Source: Microbacterium terrae
GTDB lineage: Bacteria; Actinomycetota; Actinomycetes; Actinomycetales; Microbacteriaceae
Reading direction: 5' to 3'
Assembly: GCF_017831975.1 (NCBI RefSeq)
Contig: NZ_JAFDSS010000001.1
Coordinates: forward strand, 2,976,001 to 3,040,000
Length of the DNA stretch: 64,000 nucleotides
How positions within the stretch are numbered: the first letter of the stretch is position 1; each line of letters starts with the position of its first letter. The notes below the pieces were generated by a model that was given only the letters and a program-made list of their open reading frames with translations, searched no databases and was not told where the DNA came from. This document shows positions 24,688 to 33,800 of the stretch, one piece after another. Position numbers and translations under genes: made by a program.

Positions 24688-25059
24688 CTACGCCTCCTGG
24701 CGCTGCGCTCTGAGCGCGGCCTTGCGCTCCCGGCGCGCGCGCCACCATGCCCAGAACCGGTCGAGCAGTCGCTTGAGGCGCGCCGCGATGCGGCGAGCCC
24801 AGTGGAATTCGGTTCCCAGCACGGCGAGGCCGAGGAACACGATCAGCCACCCGGGTCCGGGCAGCGGCACGAGGAGCAGCCCGCCGACGGCGAGCACGCC
24901 GCCGACGATCGCCACACCGACGCGGTAGGCGTGCTCGAGACGCGGATGCTGCGCCACGAAGGCGCGCCCGCGGCGCAGCATCCGCCTGATCGGCCGGTCG
25001 GGTGCTTCGGCTTCGGCGATCTCGGCGCGCACGGTGGTCTCGAGCTGCTGGTTCGTCAC
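24688..25059 (-). CDS. PGPGW transmembrane protein (TIGR02611 family)
   Basis: 123 residues. A cytoplasmic N-terminus rich in Arg/Glu is followed by two helices joined by the conserved PLPGPGWLIVFLGLAVLGTEF loop, then a basic tail (KRLLDRFWAWWRARRERKAALRAQR). Function unknown. The stop lies three bases from the DUF3073 stop (convergent). The promoter carries a perfect 17-base copy of the operator found at the DUF4097-padR operon, so it is probably in the same regulon. Confidence 0.88.
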   Translation of the reverse strand: MTNQQLETTVRAEIAEAEAPDRPIRRMLRRGRAFVAQHPRLEHAYRVGVAIVGGVLAVGGLLLVPLPGPGWLIVFLGLAVLGTEFHWARRIAARLKRLLDRFWAWWRARRERKAALRAQRQEA

Positions 25060-25069
25060 CCGGCGAAGC

Positions 25070-25086
25070 TAACACGATATATCGCG
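25070..25086 (-). promoter_or_regulatory. Second-locus copy of the PadR-type operator
   Basis: On the minus strand CGCGATATATCGTGTTA is identical over 17 bases to 22172-22188 and ends in the -10-like TTAGCT of the PGPGW gene (start GTG 25059). The same position relative to the -10 at both loci supports one regulator. Confidence 0.75.
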
Positions 25087-25117
25087 TGCTCCCTGTGAGT
25101 TCGTGCGGTGCCGGCTG

Positions 25118-26347
25118 TCACCAGGTGCCGTGCCGCCGCTCCCAGTCCTCTTCGATGGTGCGGCTCCTCGCCACGATGACACCGGCGGGGATCGCCGCGC
25201 TGATGACCACGGCCAGGACGATGAGCGGGGCGGTCCAGGCATCGGTCGCATCGTGGAGGATGCCGATGCCCAGCGGGAAGAACGCGGCGATCGCGTACCC
25301 GCCGCTCTGGACGAAGCCGCTCAGGGCTACCGCCCCTTCGTGGGTGCGCGTGCGCAGGCCCAGCAGCACCAGGATCATCGGGAACAGCAGCGGCGCGAGG
25401 CCGAGCAGCGCCACCCACAGCCACGTGGCTGCGGTCGGTGCGAACAGCAGCCCGGCGATGCCCGAGAGCCCGAACACGACCGCCGCGCCGAAGAGGATGC
25501 GGGTGGCTCCCGCACGCACGACCAGGAACGGCACGATCAGCGACGCGGGCAGGCCCATGAATCCGAACAGCGACAGCAGCGCGCCGGCGGTCGCGGGCTC
25601 GACACCCGCGATGTCGACGAGCATCTTCGGCATCCAGGCGAACGAGGTGTAGGCGACGGTGCTCGACACCGCGAACGCGACGAGCAGCGCCCAGGCGAGC
25701 GGCACCTGCCACATGCGGCCGAAGACGCGGGGGCTCGGCTGCTCGATCTCATCGGGGTCGGCGTCTGCGCGCCGCCGCGCCGCGAGGCCGACCCATGGGA
25801 GCACCGCGACCAGGGCGAACACAGCCCAGAGACCGAGCGACACCCGCCAGTCGGCGGCGTCGGCGAGGGGCACCGCGACCAGGGGCGGGATGAACGTCGA
25901 GACCGCCATCGTCGTGGAGAAGATCGTGGTCATCAGCCCGATGCGATCGGGGAAGTAGCGCTTCACCAGGGGCGGCAGCAGGATGTTCGCCGTGCCCACG
26001 GCGGCGAACACCACAGCGGTTCCGGCCAGCAGCATGAGCGCGTTCGGGGCGAGGCTGCGGGCCACGAGGCCCACCGCCACCACCGCGATGGCCACCGCCG
26101 TCAGCCGCTCGAGGCCGAACCGCCGCTCGAACGCCGGGGCGAGGAGGCCGAAGACGGCGAAGCAGACGGGCGGCGCGGTGCCGATGAGGCCGACGACCGC
26201 GGCCGGCAGGTCGAGGTCTTCCTGGATGTGGTCGAACAGCGGCGAGAGCGATGCGACGGCCGAGCGAAGCGAGAACGCCACCAGGACGATGCCGACGAGC
26301 GCGAGTGCTCGACCCCGCCAGAGCGGGCGGGCGGGGGATGAGGTCAC
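25118..26347 (-). CDS. CynX/NimT-type MFS transporter
   Basis: 409 residues, twelve helices. FSLRSAVASLSPLFDHIQEDLDLPAAVVGLIGTAPPVCFAVFG is the opening conserved in the CynX/NimT (cyanate/2-nitroimidazole) branch. Substrate unknown. TAGAGT ends seven bases before the GTG start, again pointing to a leaderless message. It stands alone, with a PGPGW gene downstream that has its own operator. Confidence 0.88.
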   Translation of the reverse strand: MTSSPARPLWRGRALALVGIVLVAFSLRSAVASLSPLFDHIQEDLDLPAAVVGLIGTAPPVCFAVFGLLAPAFERRFGLERLTAVAIAVVAVGLVARSLAPNALMLLAGTAVVFAAVGTANILLPPLVKRYFPDRIGLMTTIFSTTMAVSTFIPPLVAVPLADAADWRVSLGLWAVFALVAVLPWVGLAARRRADADPDEIEQPSPRVFGRMWQVPLAWALLVAFAVSSTVAYTSFAWMPKMLVDIAGVEPATAGALLSLFGFMGLPASLIVPFLVVRAGATRILFGAAVVFGLSGIAGLLFAPTAATWLWVALLGLAPLLFPMILVLLGLRTRTHEGAVALSGFVQSGGYAIAAFFPLGIGILHDATDAWTAPLIVLAVVISAAIPAGVIVARSRTIEEDWERRHGTW

Positions 26348-26370
26348 TCGTTCGACTCTAGCCGCGCGGG

Positions 26371-26432
26371 AGCGGACCGGCTCCGGCTCCGGCGTGGGTC
26401 CGGCTCCGGTACCGGCTTCGGCACCGGCGCAC
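26371..26432. repeat. Short CCGGCTCCGG low-complexity tract
   Basis: The 108-base gap between purF and the MFS start holds six or so imperfect copies of CCGGCTCCGG and CCGGTACCGG. They can pair with one another and may act as a terminator for purF. No gene is seen. Confidence 0.5.
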
Positions 26433-26455
26433 TACCGCCCGCCGACCGACCGGAC

Positions 26456-27916
26456 TCAGGACTCCTGCGAACCCTCGACCCAGGCCAGGTACTCGTCGCT
26501 CACGGTGCCGGTGACGTACCGGCCGTCGAAGCAGCTCATGTCGAGGTCGGCGATGTCGGTGCCCTCGAGGATCGCGGCCTTGAGGTCTTCGACCTCCTGG
26601 TACACGACGAAATCGGCGCCGAGCTCCTGGGCGATCTCCGGGATCGTGCGCCCGTGCGCGACGAGCTCCTGGCGCGAGGGCATGTTGATGCCGTACACGT
26701 GCGGGTAGCGCACCGGCGGCGCCGCCGAAGCGAACGTCACGCTCTTGGCCCCGGCATCCCGAGCCATCTGGATGATCTCTTTCGAGGTCGTGCCGCGCAC
26801 GATGGAGTCGTCGATCAGGAGCACGTTCTTGCCCTTGAACTCGGTCGACATCGCGTTGAGCTTCTGACGAACGCTCTTCTTGCGCACCGCCTGCCCCGGC
26901 ATGATGAACGTGCGGCCGACGTAGCGGTTCTTGTAGAAGCCCTCGCGGTACTCGATGCCGAGCTTGCGAGCCACCTGCATCGCCGCGGGTCGCGCCGAGT
27001 CGGGGATCGGCATGACGACGTCGATCGCCTCGCGCGGCGTGTGCTTCGCGATCGTGTCGGCCAGGCGGTCGCCCATGCGCAGACGCGCCTCGTAGACCGA
27101 GATGCCGTTCATCACCGAGTCGGGGCGGGCGAGGTAGACGTACTCGAACGAGCACGGCGCGAGCGTCGCGTCGGCCGCGCACCGGCGGGTGTGCAGGTTG
27201 CCCTCGAGGTCGATGAAGACCGCCTCGCCGGGCTCGACGTCGCGGACGACCTCGAACTCGCCGTTCTCGAGCACGAGCGACTCGCTCGTGACGACCCACT
27301 CGTAGTGCCCGTCGGCGTTCTTGCGCGTGCCGAGGATGAGGGGACGGATGCCGAACGGGTCGCGGAACGCGAGAAGTCCGTAGCCGGCGATCACGGCGAT
27401 CGCGGCATACGAGCCCTCGACGCGCTCGTGCACGCGGGTGACGGCGTGGAAGACCTGGTCGGGGTCGAGCTCGAGTCCCGAGATCGAGGACTGCAGCTCG
27501 TTGGCGAGCACGTTGACCAGCAGCTCCGTGTCGGAGGTGGTGTTCAGGTGCCGGCGGTCCTTGCGGAAGAGCTCCTCGGTGAGCTCGCGCGTGTTCGTGA
27601 GGTTGCCGTTGTGAACGAGCACGATGCCGTAGGGCGCGTTGACGTAGAAGGGCTGCGCCTCTTCCTCGTTGCCGGCGTCGCCCTTCGTGGCGTAGCGCAC
27701 GTGGCCGAGGCCGACCTCGCCGAGGAGGCCGCGCATGTCACGGGTGCGGAAGGCCTCGCGCACCTGGCCGCGCGCCTTGTGCATGTGCACGCTGCCGCTG
27801 CGCTCCGCGGTCGCCATGCCGGTGGAGTCCTGCCCGCGATGCTGCAGCAGGAGGAGAGAGTCGTAGATCTCCTGGTTGACGGGCCCGCGGCCCACCATCC
27901 CGACGATTCCGCACAT
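26456..27916 (-). CDS. purF: Amidophosphoribosyltransferase
   Basis: 486 residues. First committed step of purine synthesis: glutamine plus PRPP gives 5-phosphoribosylamine. MCGIVGMVGRGP exposes the N-terminal catalytic cysteine after Met removal, so there is no propeptide, and the Ntn hydrolase domain covers about 1-230. The C-terminal phosphoribosyltransferase domain has the PRPP loop NVLLIDDSIVRGTTSKEII. Lies 32 bases downstream of purM in the same operon. Confidence 0.97.
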   Translation of the reverse strand: MCGIVGMVGRGPVNQEIYDSLLLLQHRGQDSTGMATAERSGSVHMHKARGQVREAFRTRDMRGLLGEVGLGHVRYATKGDAGNEEEAQPFYVNAPYGIVLVHNGNLTNTRELTEELFRKDRRHLNTTSDTELLVNVLANELQSSISGLELDPDQVFHAVTRVHERVEGSYAAIAVIAGYGLLAFRDPFGIRPLILGTRKNADGHYEWVVTSESLVLENGEFEVVRDVEPGEAVFIDLEGNLHTRRCAADATLAPCSFEYVYLARPDSVMNGISVYEARLRMGDRLADTIAKHTPREAIDVVMPIPDSARPAAMQVARKLGIEYREGFYKNRYVGRTFIMPGQAVRKKSVRQKLNAMSTEFKGKNVLLIDDSIVRGTTSKEIIQMARDAGAKSVTFASAAPPVRYPHVYGINMPSRQELVAHGRTIPEIAQELGADFVVYQEVEDLKAAILEGTDIADLDMSCFDGRYVTGTVSDEYLAWVEGSQES

Positions 27917-27948
27917 GGAGTGTTGCTTGCTTCCGTGAGTGTGTGGTC

Positions 27949-29085
27949 TTACGCAGACGCCGGGGCGGCATCCGCATACGTGCCGACCAGGCGCACCGCG
28001 CCGCCGTCGACGCCCTTGGCGCCCTGCTCGAAGTCACCCGCGGGGCGTGCATCGGTGTGCACGACGCCGACCTGCCAGGCGGCGATCCCCTCACGCGCGA
28101 GCGCCGACACGGCGGCCGAAGCCGTCGCGGCGTCGACCACGGCGAGGAAGCCGATGCCGAGGTTCCAGGTTCCTTCGGTGGCGGCGAGGTCGAGATCGCC
28201 GAGGTCGGCGAGCACCCGGAACACCGGGGGCGGCGACCACGTCGACCGGTCGACCTCGACCCACGTGTTCTGCGGCAGCACACGGGCGAGGTTCGCCGCG
28301 ATGCCTCCGCCGGTGACGTGGCTGAGGGCGTGGACGCCGTCGTTGGTCTCGGCGATGAGACGCAGAAGCGGCTGGGTGTACAGGCGGGTGGGCTCGAGGA
28401 GGGCCTCACCCCAGGTGGTGCCGAAGTCGGCGGCGTTGTCGCCGTAGCCGATGCCGGCACCCGCGACGATGTGTCGCACCAGGCTGTACCCGTTCGAGTG
28501 CAGTCCCGAGCTGGCGAGCGCGAGCACGACGTCGCCGTCGTTCACCCGGTCGGCGCCGAGGAGGCGGTCGGCCTCGACCACGCCGGTCGCGGCGCCCGCG
28601 ACGTCGTAGTCGTGGATGCCGAGGAGGCCGGGGTGCTCCGCGGTCTCGCCGCCGACGAGCGCGGTGCCCGTCTCGGCGCATCCTGCCGCGATGCCGCGCA
28701 CGATGTCGGCGATGCGCTCGGGGAAGACCTTGCCGCACGCGATGTAGTCGGTCATGAAGAGCGGCTTCGCGCCCACCACGACGATGTCGTCGACGACCAT
28801 GCCCACGAGGTCGAGCCCGATGGTGTCGTGCTTGTCGATGCGCTGCGCGATGGCCACCTTGGTGCCCACGCCGTCGGTGCTCGAGGCGAGGAGCGGCCGG
28901 CTGTACGCGCGCAGGGCGCTCGCGTCGAAGAGTCCGGCGAAGCCGCCGACGCCGCCGAGCACCTCGGGTCCGTGCGTCTTGCGCACGGCCGACTTCATCA
29001 GTTCGACAGCGAGGTCGCCGGCAGCGGTATCGACGCCGGCTTCGGTGTAGGGGTTCACGGGGGCGTCACGAGAGGAGGAGGCCAC
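27949..29085 (-). CDS. purM: Phosphoribosylformylglycinamidine cyclo-ligase
   Basis: 378 residues. ATP-dependent ring closure of FGAM to AIR. The N-terminal region reads YTEAGVDTAAGDLAVELMKSAV, with SSTDGVGTKVAIAQ and GLDLVGMVVDDIVVVGAKPLFMTDY; the C-terminal domain has SSGLHSNGYSLVR and HVTGGGIAANLARVLP. TACTCT ends seven bases before the GTG at 29085, so the transcript probably begins at or near the start codon. purM precedes purF here, the reverse of the purF-purM order in Mycobacterium tuberculosis. Confidence 0.97.
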   Translation of the reverse strand: MASSSRDAPVNPYTEAGVDTAAGDLAVELMKSAVRKTHGPEVLGGVGGFAGLFDASALRAYSRPLLASSTDGVGTKVAIAQRIDKHDTIGLDLVGMVVDDIVVVGAKPLFMTDYIACGKVFPERIADIVRGIAAGCAETGTALVGGETAEHPGLLGIHDYDVAGAATGVVEADRLLGADRVNDGDVVLALASSGLHSNGYSLVRHIVAGAGIGYGDNAADFGTTWGEALLEPTRLYTQPLLRLIAETNDGVHALSHVTGGGIAANLARVLPQNTWVEVDRSTWSPPPVFRVLADLGDLDLAATEGTWNLGIGFLAVVDAATASAAVSALAREGIAAWQVGVVHTDARPAGDFEQGAKGVDGGAVRLVGTYADAAPASA

Positions 29086-29277
29086 GCGTACCAGAGTACC
29101 GGCGCTCAACCTGTGCGGATGCCGCACCCGTGGTCCGGGGCTCGGGGCGCGGGGGCGGGGAGCGCGCCGGGCTCGCGGCTCCCTGGCGCACCGCGCGCGA
29201 CTCCGACCACCCGACGGGAGGAAGCGCGACGGGCGGAGTCCGCGCAGGGGCCGGCGGCCCGGTCCTAGACTGACCGC

Positions 29278-29883
29278 ATGGGCGGCACGGGAAACCCCGA
29301 GTGGCTGATCCGTGAGGATGCGGGTCAGCCGGTTCTGCTCGCCCTCTATCTGCGTCAGGTGCTCGGCATCCGCTCCCCCGACGAGCTGCCGCAGCTGCGC
29401 GGCATCCCGCCCCGTGAGAACGTGCGCGACGACACCGCGCAGGCGACCCTCGAGCGTCAGTGGCGCGAGTACTGGGCGATGACGGTCGAGCCGCAGGCGC
29501 ATCCGTCGACGGTGCCGCTCGAGCTCGTCGACGAGTTCGGCACACTGATGGCGCTCCCGCAGGACGGTGCTCGCGAGCTGCGTGCGGCGGTGCGACCGCA
29601 CGCCGCCGAGGCGATGGCGTTCACGCAGTCCGCGCACTCCCGCTACCGGCGCGACGCCGGATCGGGCAGCTCGTACCGCGCCTATGCGAGCGCGATCGCC
29701 GAGTACGAGCGCCAGGTGGGCCGCCGCGCCCACTCGTTCGAGCTCAACGTGCAGGTGCTGCCGCTCGCACAGCGCGGCGTGTGGTGGATCGGATCGCTCA
29801 CGGTCGCCGTGACCGACGGACTGCGCGGCGACGTCGCGGCGTTCGACGCGGCGATCAACCCGATCATCGCCGAGCTCGCCTGA
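29278..29883 (+). CDS. Hypothetical actinobacterial protein
   Basis: 201 residues, no membrane segments or signal peptide. It contains WLIREDAGQPVLLALYLRQVLGI near the N-terminus and VWWIGSLTVAVTDGLRGDVAAFDAAINPIIAELA at the C-terminus; mixed alpha/beta by composition. I do not recognise a characterised family. TAGACT (29266-29271) ends six bases before the ATG, giving a leaderless promoter. It converges on a small membrane-protein gene; CGCCCC-GAAC-GGGGGCG (29917-29933) between them is a weak hairpin. Confidence 0.75.
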   Translation: MGGTGNPEWLIREDAGQPVLLALYLRQVLGIRSPDELPQLRGIPPRENVRDDTAQATLERQWREYWAMTVEPQAHPSTVPLELVDEFGTLMALPQDGARELRAAVRPHAAEAMAFTQSAHSRYRRDAGSGSSYRAYASAIAEYERQVGRRAHSFELNVQVLPLAQRGVWWIGSLTVAVTDGLRGDVAAFDAAINPIIAELA

Positions 29884-29934
29884 ACCGCGCCGACGGCGCG
29901 CGTCCGGGTAGGCCGTCGCCCCGAACGGGGGCGG

Positions 29935-30291
29935 TCAGGCCGGGTCGCCCGCGGGGTTGTCGGTGACCGACTCGTGCGACACCGTCACCTCGCGTGCGTG
30001 ACGGCTCGAGGAGCGGTCGAACAGGAGCGCGATGAGGCCGGCGACCGCGAGACCGACGGGGATGCAGATGAGCGCGAGGAAGCCGAAGACCTGACCCTGC
30101 GAGTACTCGAGCCCGGTGTTGGGGCTGGCGTCCTCGGTGCCGCCGAACGCGAATGTGAGACCCATCGCGGCGACGATGCCGAGCGCCGCACCGGCGAGCA
30201 GGAACACCGAGATCTTCGGAGCGCGACGCACGCGGACGACCTCAGGTCGTTCCTCGGATGCGGGGTGCTGTGCGCTGCTCGGCGAAGACAT
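29935..30291 (-). CDS. Small two-helix membrane protein (paralogue of the next gene upstream)
   Basis: 118 residues. A cytoplasmic basic N-terminus (VVRVRRAPKISVF) is followed by a helix, a short loop (GGTEDASPNTGLEYSQG), a second helix (VFGFLALICIPVGLAVAGLIALLFDRSSSR) and a polar tail. Weak but consistent similarity to the neighbouring 30336-30761 product (VRR-P, FG, VGL, LDR-SR). GATAAT ends seven bases before this ATG; a start nine bases earlier is possible. Function unknown. Confidence 0.72.
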   Translation of the reverse strand: MSSPSSAQHPASEERPEVVRVRRAPKISVFLLAGAALGIVAAMGLTFAFGGTEDASPNTGLEYSQGQVFGFLALICIPVGLAVAGLIALLFDRSSSRHAREVTVSHESVTDNPAGDPA

Positions 30292-30335
30292 GACCACCAT
30301 TATCTCCCCCGTGCCTGAGCGGAAACCGCACGTTC

Positions 30336-30761
30336 TCAGGCGAGGTCGTCCTCGTCTCGCACCCACCGCGGGGCGTCGTCGGTGACCGGGTGCGCGAGGT
30401 CGTCGGAGAGAGAGGTGGTGTGGTCGGCGGTTCCCGGATGCACGCGCCGCGACGCGCGGCGGTCGAGCACGATCACCACGATCGCCGACACGAGCAGCCC
30501 CACCGCGACGCAGACCGCCGCGACCACGCCGAACCCGCGCATCACCCCCGCCGCGCCGGTCGCGGGCAGTCCGCTGGGGCCTCCCGAGAGGGCGACCACG
30601 ATCACGGCGGCGACGAGACCGCCGGCGATGCCGATGCCGAAGATGCGCCCGTATCGGGGGGTGCGGCGCACCACGACCTCGCGCAGCTCCTCGTCGACGA
30701 TGTGGTCGTCGGCGTCGTCCGGGAGGTCGTTGTCGGGGTCGCCGGCACGCAGGGCAGGCAT
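30336..30761 (-). CDS. Small two-helix membrane protein
   Basis: 141 residues. An acidic N-terminus (GDPDNDLPDDADDHIVDEELRE) is followed by VVVRRTPRYGRIFGIGIAGGLVAAVIVVAL, a Gly-rich loop, a second helix (VMRGFGVVAAVCVAVGLLVSAIVVIVLDRR) and an acidic tail. GACAAT ends six bases before the ATG (leaderless). Probably a tandem duplicate of the gene downstream. Function unknown. Confidence 0.75.
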   Translation of the reverse strand: MPALRAGDPDNDLPDDADDHIVDEELREVVVRRTPRYGRIFGIGIAGGLVAAVIVVALSGGPSGLPATGAAGVMRGFGVVAAVCVAVGLLVSAIVVIVLDRRASRRVHPGTADHTTSLSDDLAHPVTDDAPRWVRDEDDLA

Positions 30762-30808
30762 ACCGCCATTGTCCCACCTGAGGCCCTCGGGCGTCTCGAT
30801 GAGAGCGA

Positions 30809-30847
30809 AGGACGGCGCCCCACGGAAGCCGAGCGGGGCGCCGTCCT
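30809..30847 (-). terminator. Terminator of the HtaA-domain gene
   Basis: AGGACGGCGCCCC (30809-30821) pairs perfectly over 13 bases with GGGGCGCCGTCCT (30835-30847) just after the stop of the large surface-protein gene. Confidence 0.8.
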
Positions 30848-30858
30848 GACAGCCGACG

Positions 30859-33800
30859 TCAGTCGGCCGTCTGATCTCCTCCAGCGCCGGCCGTCGCGCG
30901 GCGACGGGAGATCACGATCCACGCGGCGGCGATCGCCAGCACCACTGCGAGCCCGCCGACGGCCCACGGCCACACGGGGGCGGCCTCAGCCGCGACAGCA
31001 TCTGCCGCTCCATCGGCGACTGCCGCTTCGGCCTCGACCGGCTCGGCCGCCGAGTCCTCGGCAGTCGCGACGACCGGTTCCGCGCACGCATCGGCGACCG
31101 GCAGCACGGCCGACACCGGGTCGAGCGCCTCGCCGGCCGCGTAGGTGCCGAACGCCGCGGCCCCGGCGTCGGTGAGCGTCGCCGCGAGACCGTCGAGCAC
31201 GAGCCCGTCCTCGGTGATCTCGAGATCGGGGAGGGCGAACTCCGCGAAGCGGATGCCGGCCGCGGTCACCGCCTCGCCGTCCTGGGTCGTGCCGGTGACG
31301 TCGAAGACGAGATAGCCGCGGTCGCCGTCGAGCTCGATCCGCGCGTCAGCGAGGGTCGTGTCGAGCGCCCCGTCATGCCCGGTGAAGCGGATCGTGCCGC
31401 CGAAGCCCACCAGGCCGGTGCGCGTCTCGACGTCGACCGTTCCAGAACCGCCCGTCCAGACGTACTCCGGGTACTCGTACGCCACGTCGGTCAGCTCCCA
31501 CCCGCCGCCGGCGATGCCCTCGATGTACGTGCGGAAGCTCTCCTTGAAGCCCCAGCGCAGTCCGGCGTCGGCGACGACGCATCCGTCGAGCGACGCTGCT
31601 GCGCGCGCGAGGGTGAATCGGATGCCGCGGTCGACCGAGCCCTGGAAGGTCAGCGTGTGCTCTCCATCGGCCAGGGTCGCCGGAAGCGAGCCCGACCAGG
31701 TCGCCGCGCCCGTGGCGTCGGCGGTCACCGTGGCGAGCAGCACCGGCGTCGAGTACACGACGACCCGGATGCCCTCTTCGCCCGGCTGGAATCCGGTCGC
31801 GGTCACCGTGGCCGGATCGCCTGCCTGCAGCGCTGCCAGCGTCTCGTCGTCGACCTCGATGCCGTCGGTCGCCGGAGGCGTGGCGGGAATCGTGCTGGTG
31901 GTGCTCGCCGGTCGCGGCGCCGCGGTGGCCACCGTCCCCGTGTTGCCCGCGGGGGCCGGCGCCGCGACGCCGATGGTGAAGGTCACGGGATCGAGCGTCG
32001 TGCCGTAGCCCTGGAACACCTGGCTGCGTCCGGCGTCGGTGAGCGTCGCCGGCGCACCCGAGTACGTGACCGAGGCGCTCGTGGCGACGCGCGTCGCGGC
32101 GTCGAGGTCGAGCTCGGCGAAGACCACGGAGGTGCCTCCACTCGTGACCGACAGGGTCGCGTCGCCGTCGGACTCGATGCGCACCTGCGGGTTCGCGACT
32201 GTCACGTCGAGGATGCCGCCGTGCCCGGTGAAGCGCACCGCGCCGAGGTACGAGACCGTGCCCGACTCGGAGTCGCGGTCGTAGGTGCTCCCCGCCGCCT
32301 GACCGAACTGGAAGACGTCGCTCGCGCGGGTGGCTCCGCCGGTCACCGCGATGCTGCCGTGCGCGATCGGACCGGTGACGTAGCTCGTGAAGCTCGACGA
32401 GATCGCCCACCGCATCGACCCGGACGCCGCAGGGGACCCGGGTGTCGCGGGGGTCGTGGGCGACATGGGCTCCGTCGGGTCGGTCGGGTCGGTCGGATCG
32501 GTGGGGTCCGTCGGGTCGGTCGGGTCGACGGGGGTCTCCGGGAAGAGTGCATCCCAGTTGGCCGTGGTGAACGGCACGTCGGCGCGAGCGTAGATCGTGT
32601 CGGCGTTCGGTGCGGTGTGCCCCTGCCAGACGATCACCTCGTACTGCTTCGACTCATCGAGCTTCGCCGTCTCAGCCACCAGCGTCTTGTCGAACGAGCC
32701 GCCCGCGATCGCGCCCGGAGTCATCCAGTACCCGAACGCGACGTACCCGCCGCCGGCCGATACGGCCGCTTCGGTGCCCTTCTCGATCACTGCCGCGTAC
32801 GCACCGGTCACGGTGCCGAACTGCGAGCCCACGACGCGCACCGTCGCGCCGGACTTCGCCGACGCGGCTGTCACCGACAGCTTCACTGCCGGAGCGCTGC
32901 CCGGGTCGGTCGGGTCCGTCGGGTCCGTCGGGTCCGTCGGGTCCGTCGGGTCGGTCGGGTCGACCGGGGTCGCCGGGAAGAGCGCATCCCAGTTGGCCGT
33001 GGTGAACGGCACATCGGCGCGAGCGTAGATCGTGTCGGCGTTCGGCGCGGTGTGCCCCTGCCAGACGATCACCTCGTACTGCTTCGACTCATCGAGCTTC
33101 GCCGTCTCGGCGACGAGCGTCTTGTCGAACGAGCCGCCCGCGATCGCGCCCGGAGTCATCCAGTACCCGAACGCGACGTACCCGCCGCCGGCCGAGACCG
33201 CTGCTTCGGTGCCCTTCTCGATCACTGCCGCGTACGCACCGGTCACGGTGCCGAACTGCGAGCCCACGACGCGGACCGTCGCGCCGGACTTCGCCGACGC
33301 ATCCGTCACCGTCACGTCGACCGTGGGAATCGGCGCCGGCTCGGCGAACGAGACCGCCGTGTACGTCTCGAACGGCGCGTATTTCGCGCCGCCGCCGGGG
33401 TAGGTGTACACGCCGTAGTTGCCCGTGAGCAGTTCCGACGCCTCGGTCTTCGACACCGTCAGCGTCGTCTCGAACGACCCGTCCGCACCGATCACGATGC
33501 CGCCCGCGGCAGCCCCGCCGATCGTCGCCAGGTCGGCTTCGAGCACGCCCCACTTCTGCGCCAGCACCTTGCGCGCCGAACTCGCGACACCCTCAGACGG
33601 CTTCCACGCGTCGAGGAACTTGCCGAACACCACATAGGCGCCCGTGAACCTGTTCGCCAGCGGCGGCCGCGTGCCGCTCGTCGCCGGCGCGTTCGGCACG
33701 AACCCGGTGCCCGACACCGTGATCGTCTCGCCCTCCGCGTCGAGGCCCGACGTCTTCGACACCGTCACGGTCGGCACCGGCAACGGCTCGGGATCGACCG

